Below, piece after piece: positions 33,724 through 33,864 of a stretch of DNA of 33,864 nt. The translations under genes and the position numbers were made by a program. Numbering within the stretch: position 1 is the first letter of the stretch; each line of letters opens with the position of its first letter. The stretch comes from Candidatus Peregrinibacteria bacterium (GTDB taxonomy: Bacteria; Patescibacteriota; Gracilibacteria; Peribacterales; Peribacteraceae). A model generated the notes under the pieces. The model did not search any database. It was not told the DNA's origin and saw only the letters and a program-made list of their open reading frames with translations. The stretch is taken from contig JACPYA010000022.1 in NCBI GenBank assembly GCA_016196295.1, forward strand, positions 1 to 33,864, written 5' to 3'.

Positions 33724-33864
33724 ATTGACATTATAACATGATTTATGGTATTTTCCAGCCTCTGTATGGGTCCACCCATAATTGCACTCTTCCTGGGTCG
33801 AGGACCACTGTAGCAGAAATTGGAGGGGCGATTGCAGGTTCAGTGCGAAATGCGGTCGTTCGGT

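Overview
GC-rich, densely packed bacterial chromosome segment. Gene content and repeat style suggest a CPR/Patescibacteria genome, possibly Peribacteria/Peregrinibacteria-like; this taxonomic call is inference. About 0-18.9 kb is mostly housekeeping: class A PBP, FtsX-like, RecO, VanW-family, RNase HI, DUF1858-IscA fusion, S41/CtpA protease, Ndk, M16 protease, L34, PduO-type cobalamin adenosyltransferase, PheT. About 19.1-26.2 kb is a surface-polysaccharide / nucleotide-sugar cluster: GT-C membrane protein, SDR epimerase, RfbH/ColD-like PLP dehydrase, RmlB, RmlC, GT2. It is interrupted by one AT-rich antisense membrane-protein gene. About 26.2-33.9 kb is an accessory island: NYN nuclease, Cys-rich ORF, SWIM protein, serine recombinase with an in-frame UGA, XRE regulator, VOC protein and unknowns. 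The most striking signals lie outside the genes. (1) Two copies of a ~175-180 bp palindromic TIR element sit directly on stop codons; the apparent target duplication is the stop codon itself (TAA, TGA), and one copy has split an ATGA stop/start overlap while leaving both genes intact. (2) Several other nested or cloverleaf palindromes also abut stop codons. (3) A palindrome encoding SLP(A)DRQ occurs in the same frame and orientation inside two unrelated proteins. (4) Many -10-like promoters lie 6-10 nt upstream of start codons, which predicts widespread leaderless mRNAs.
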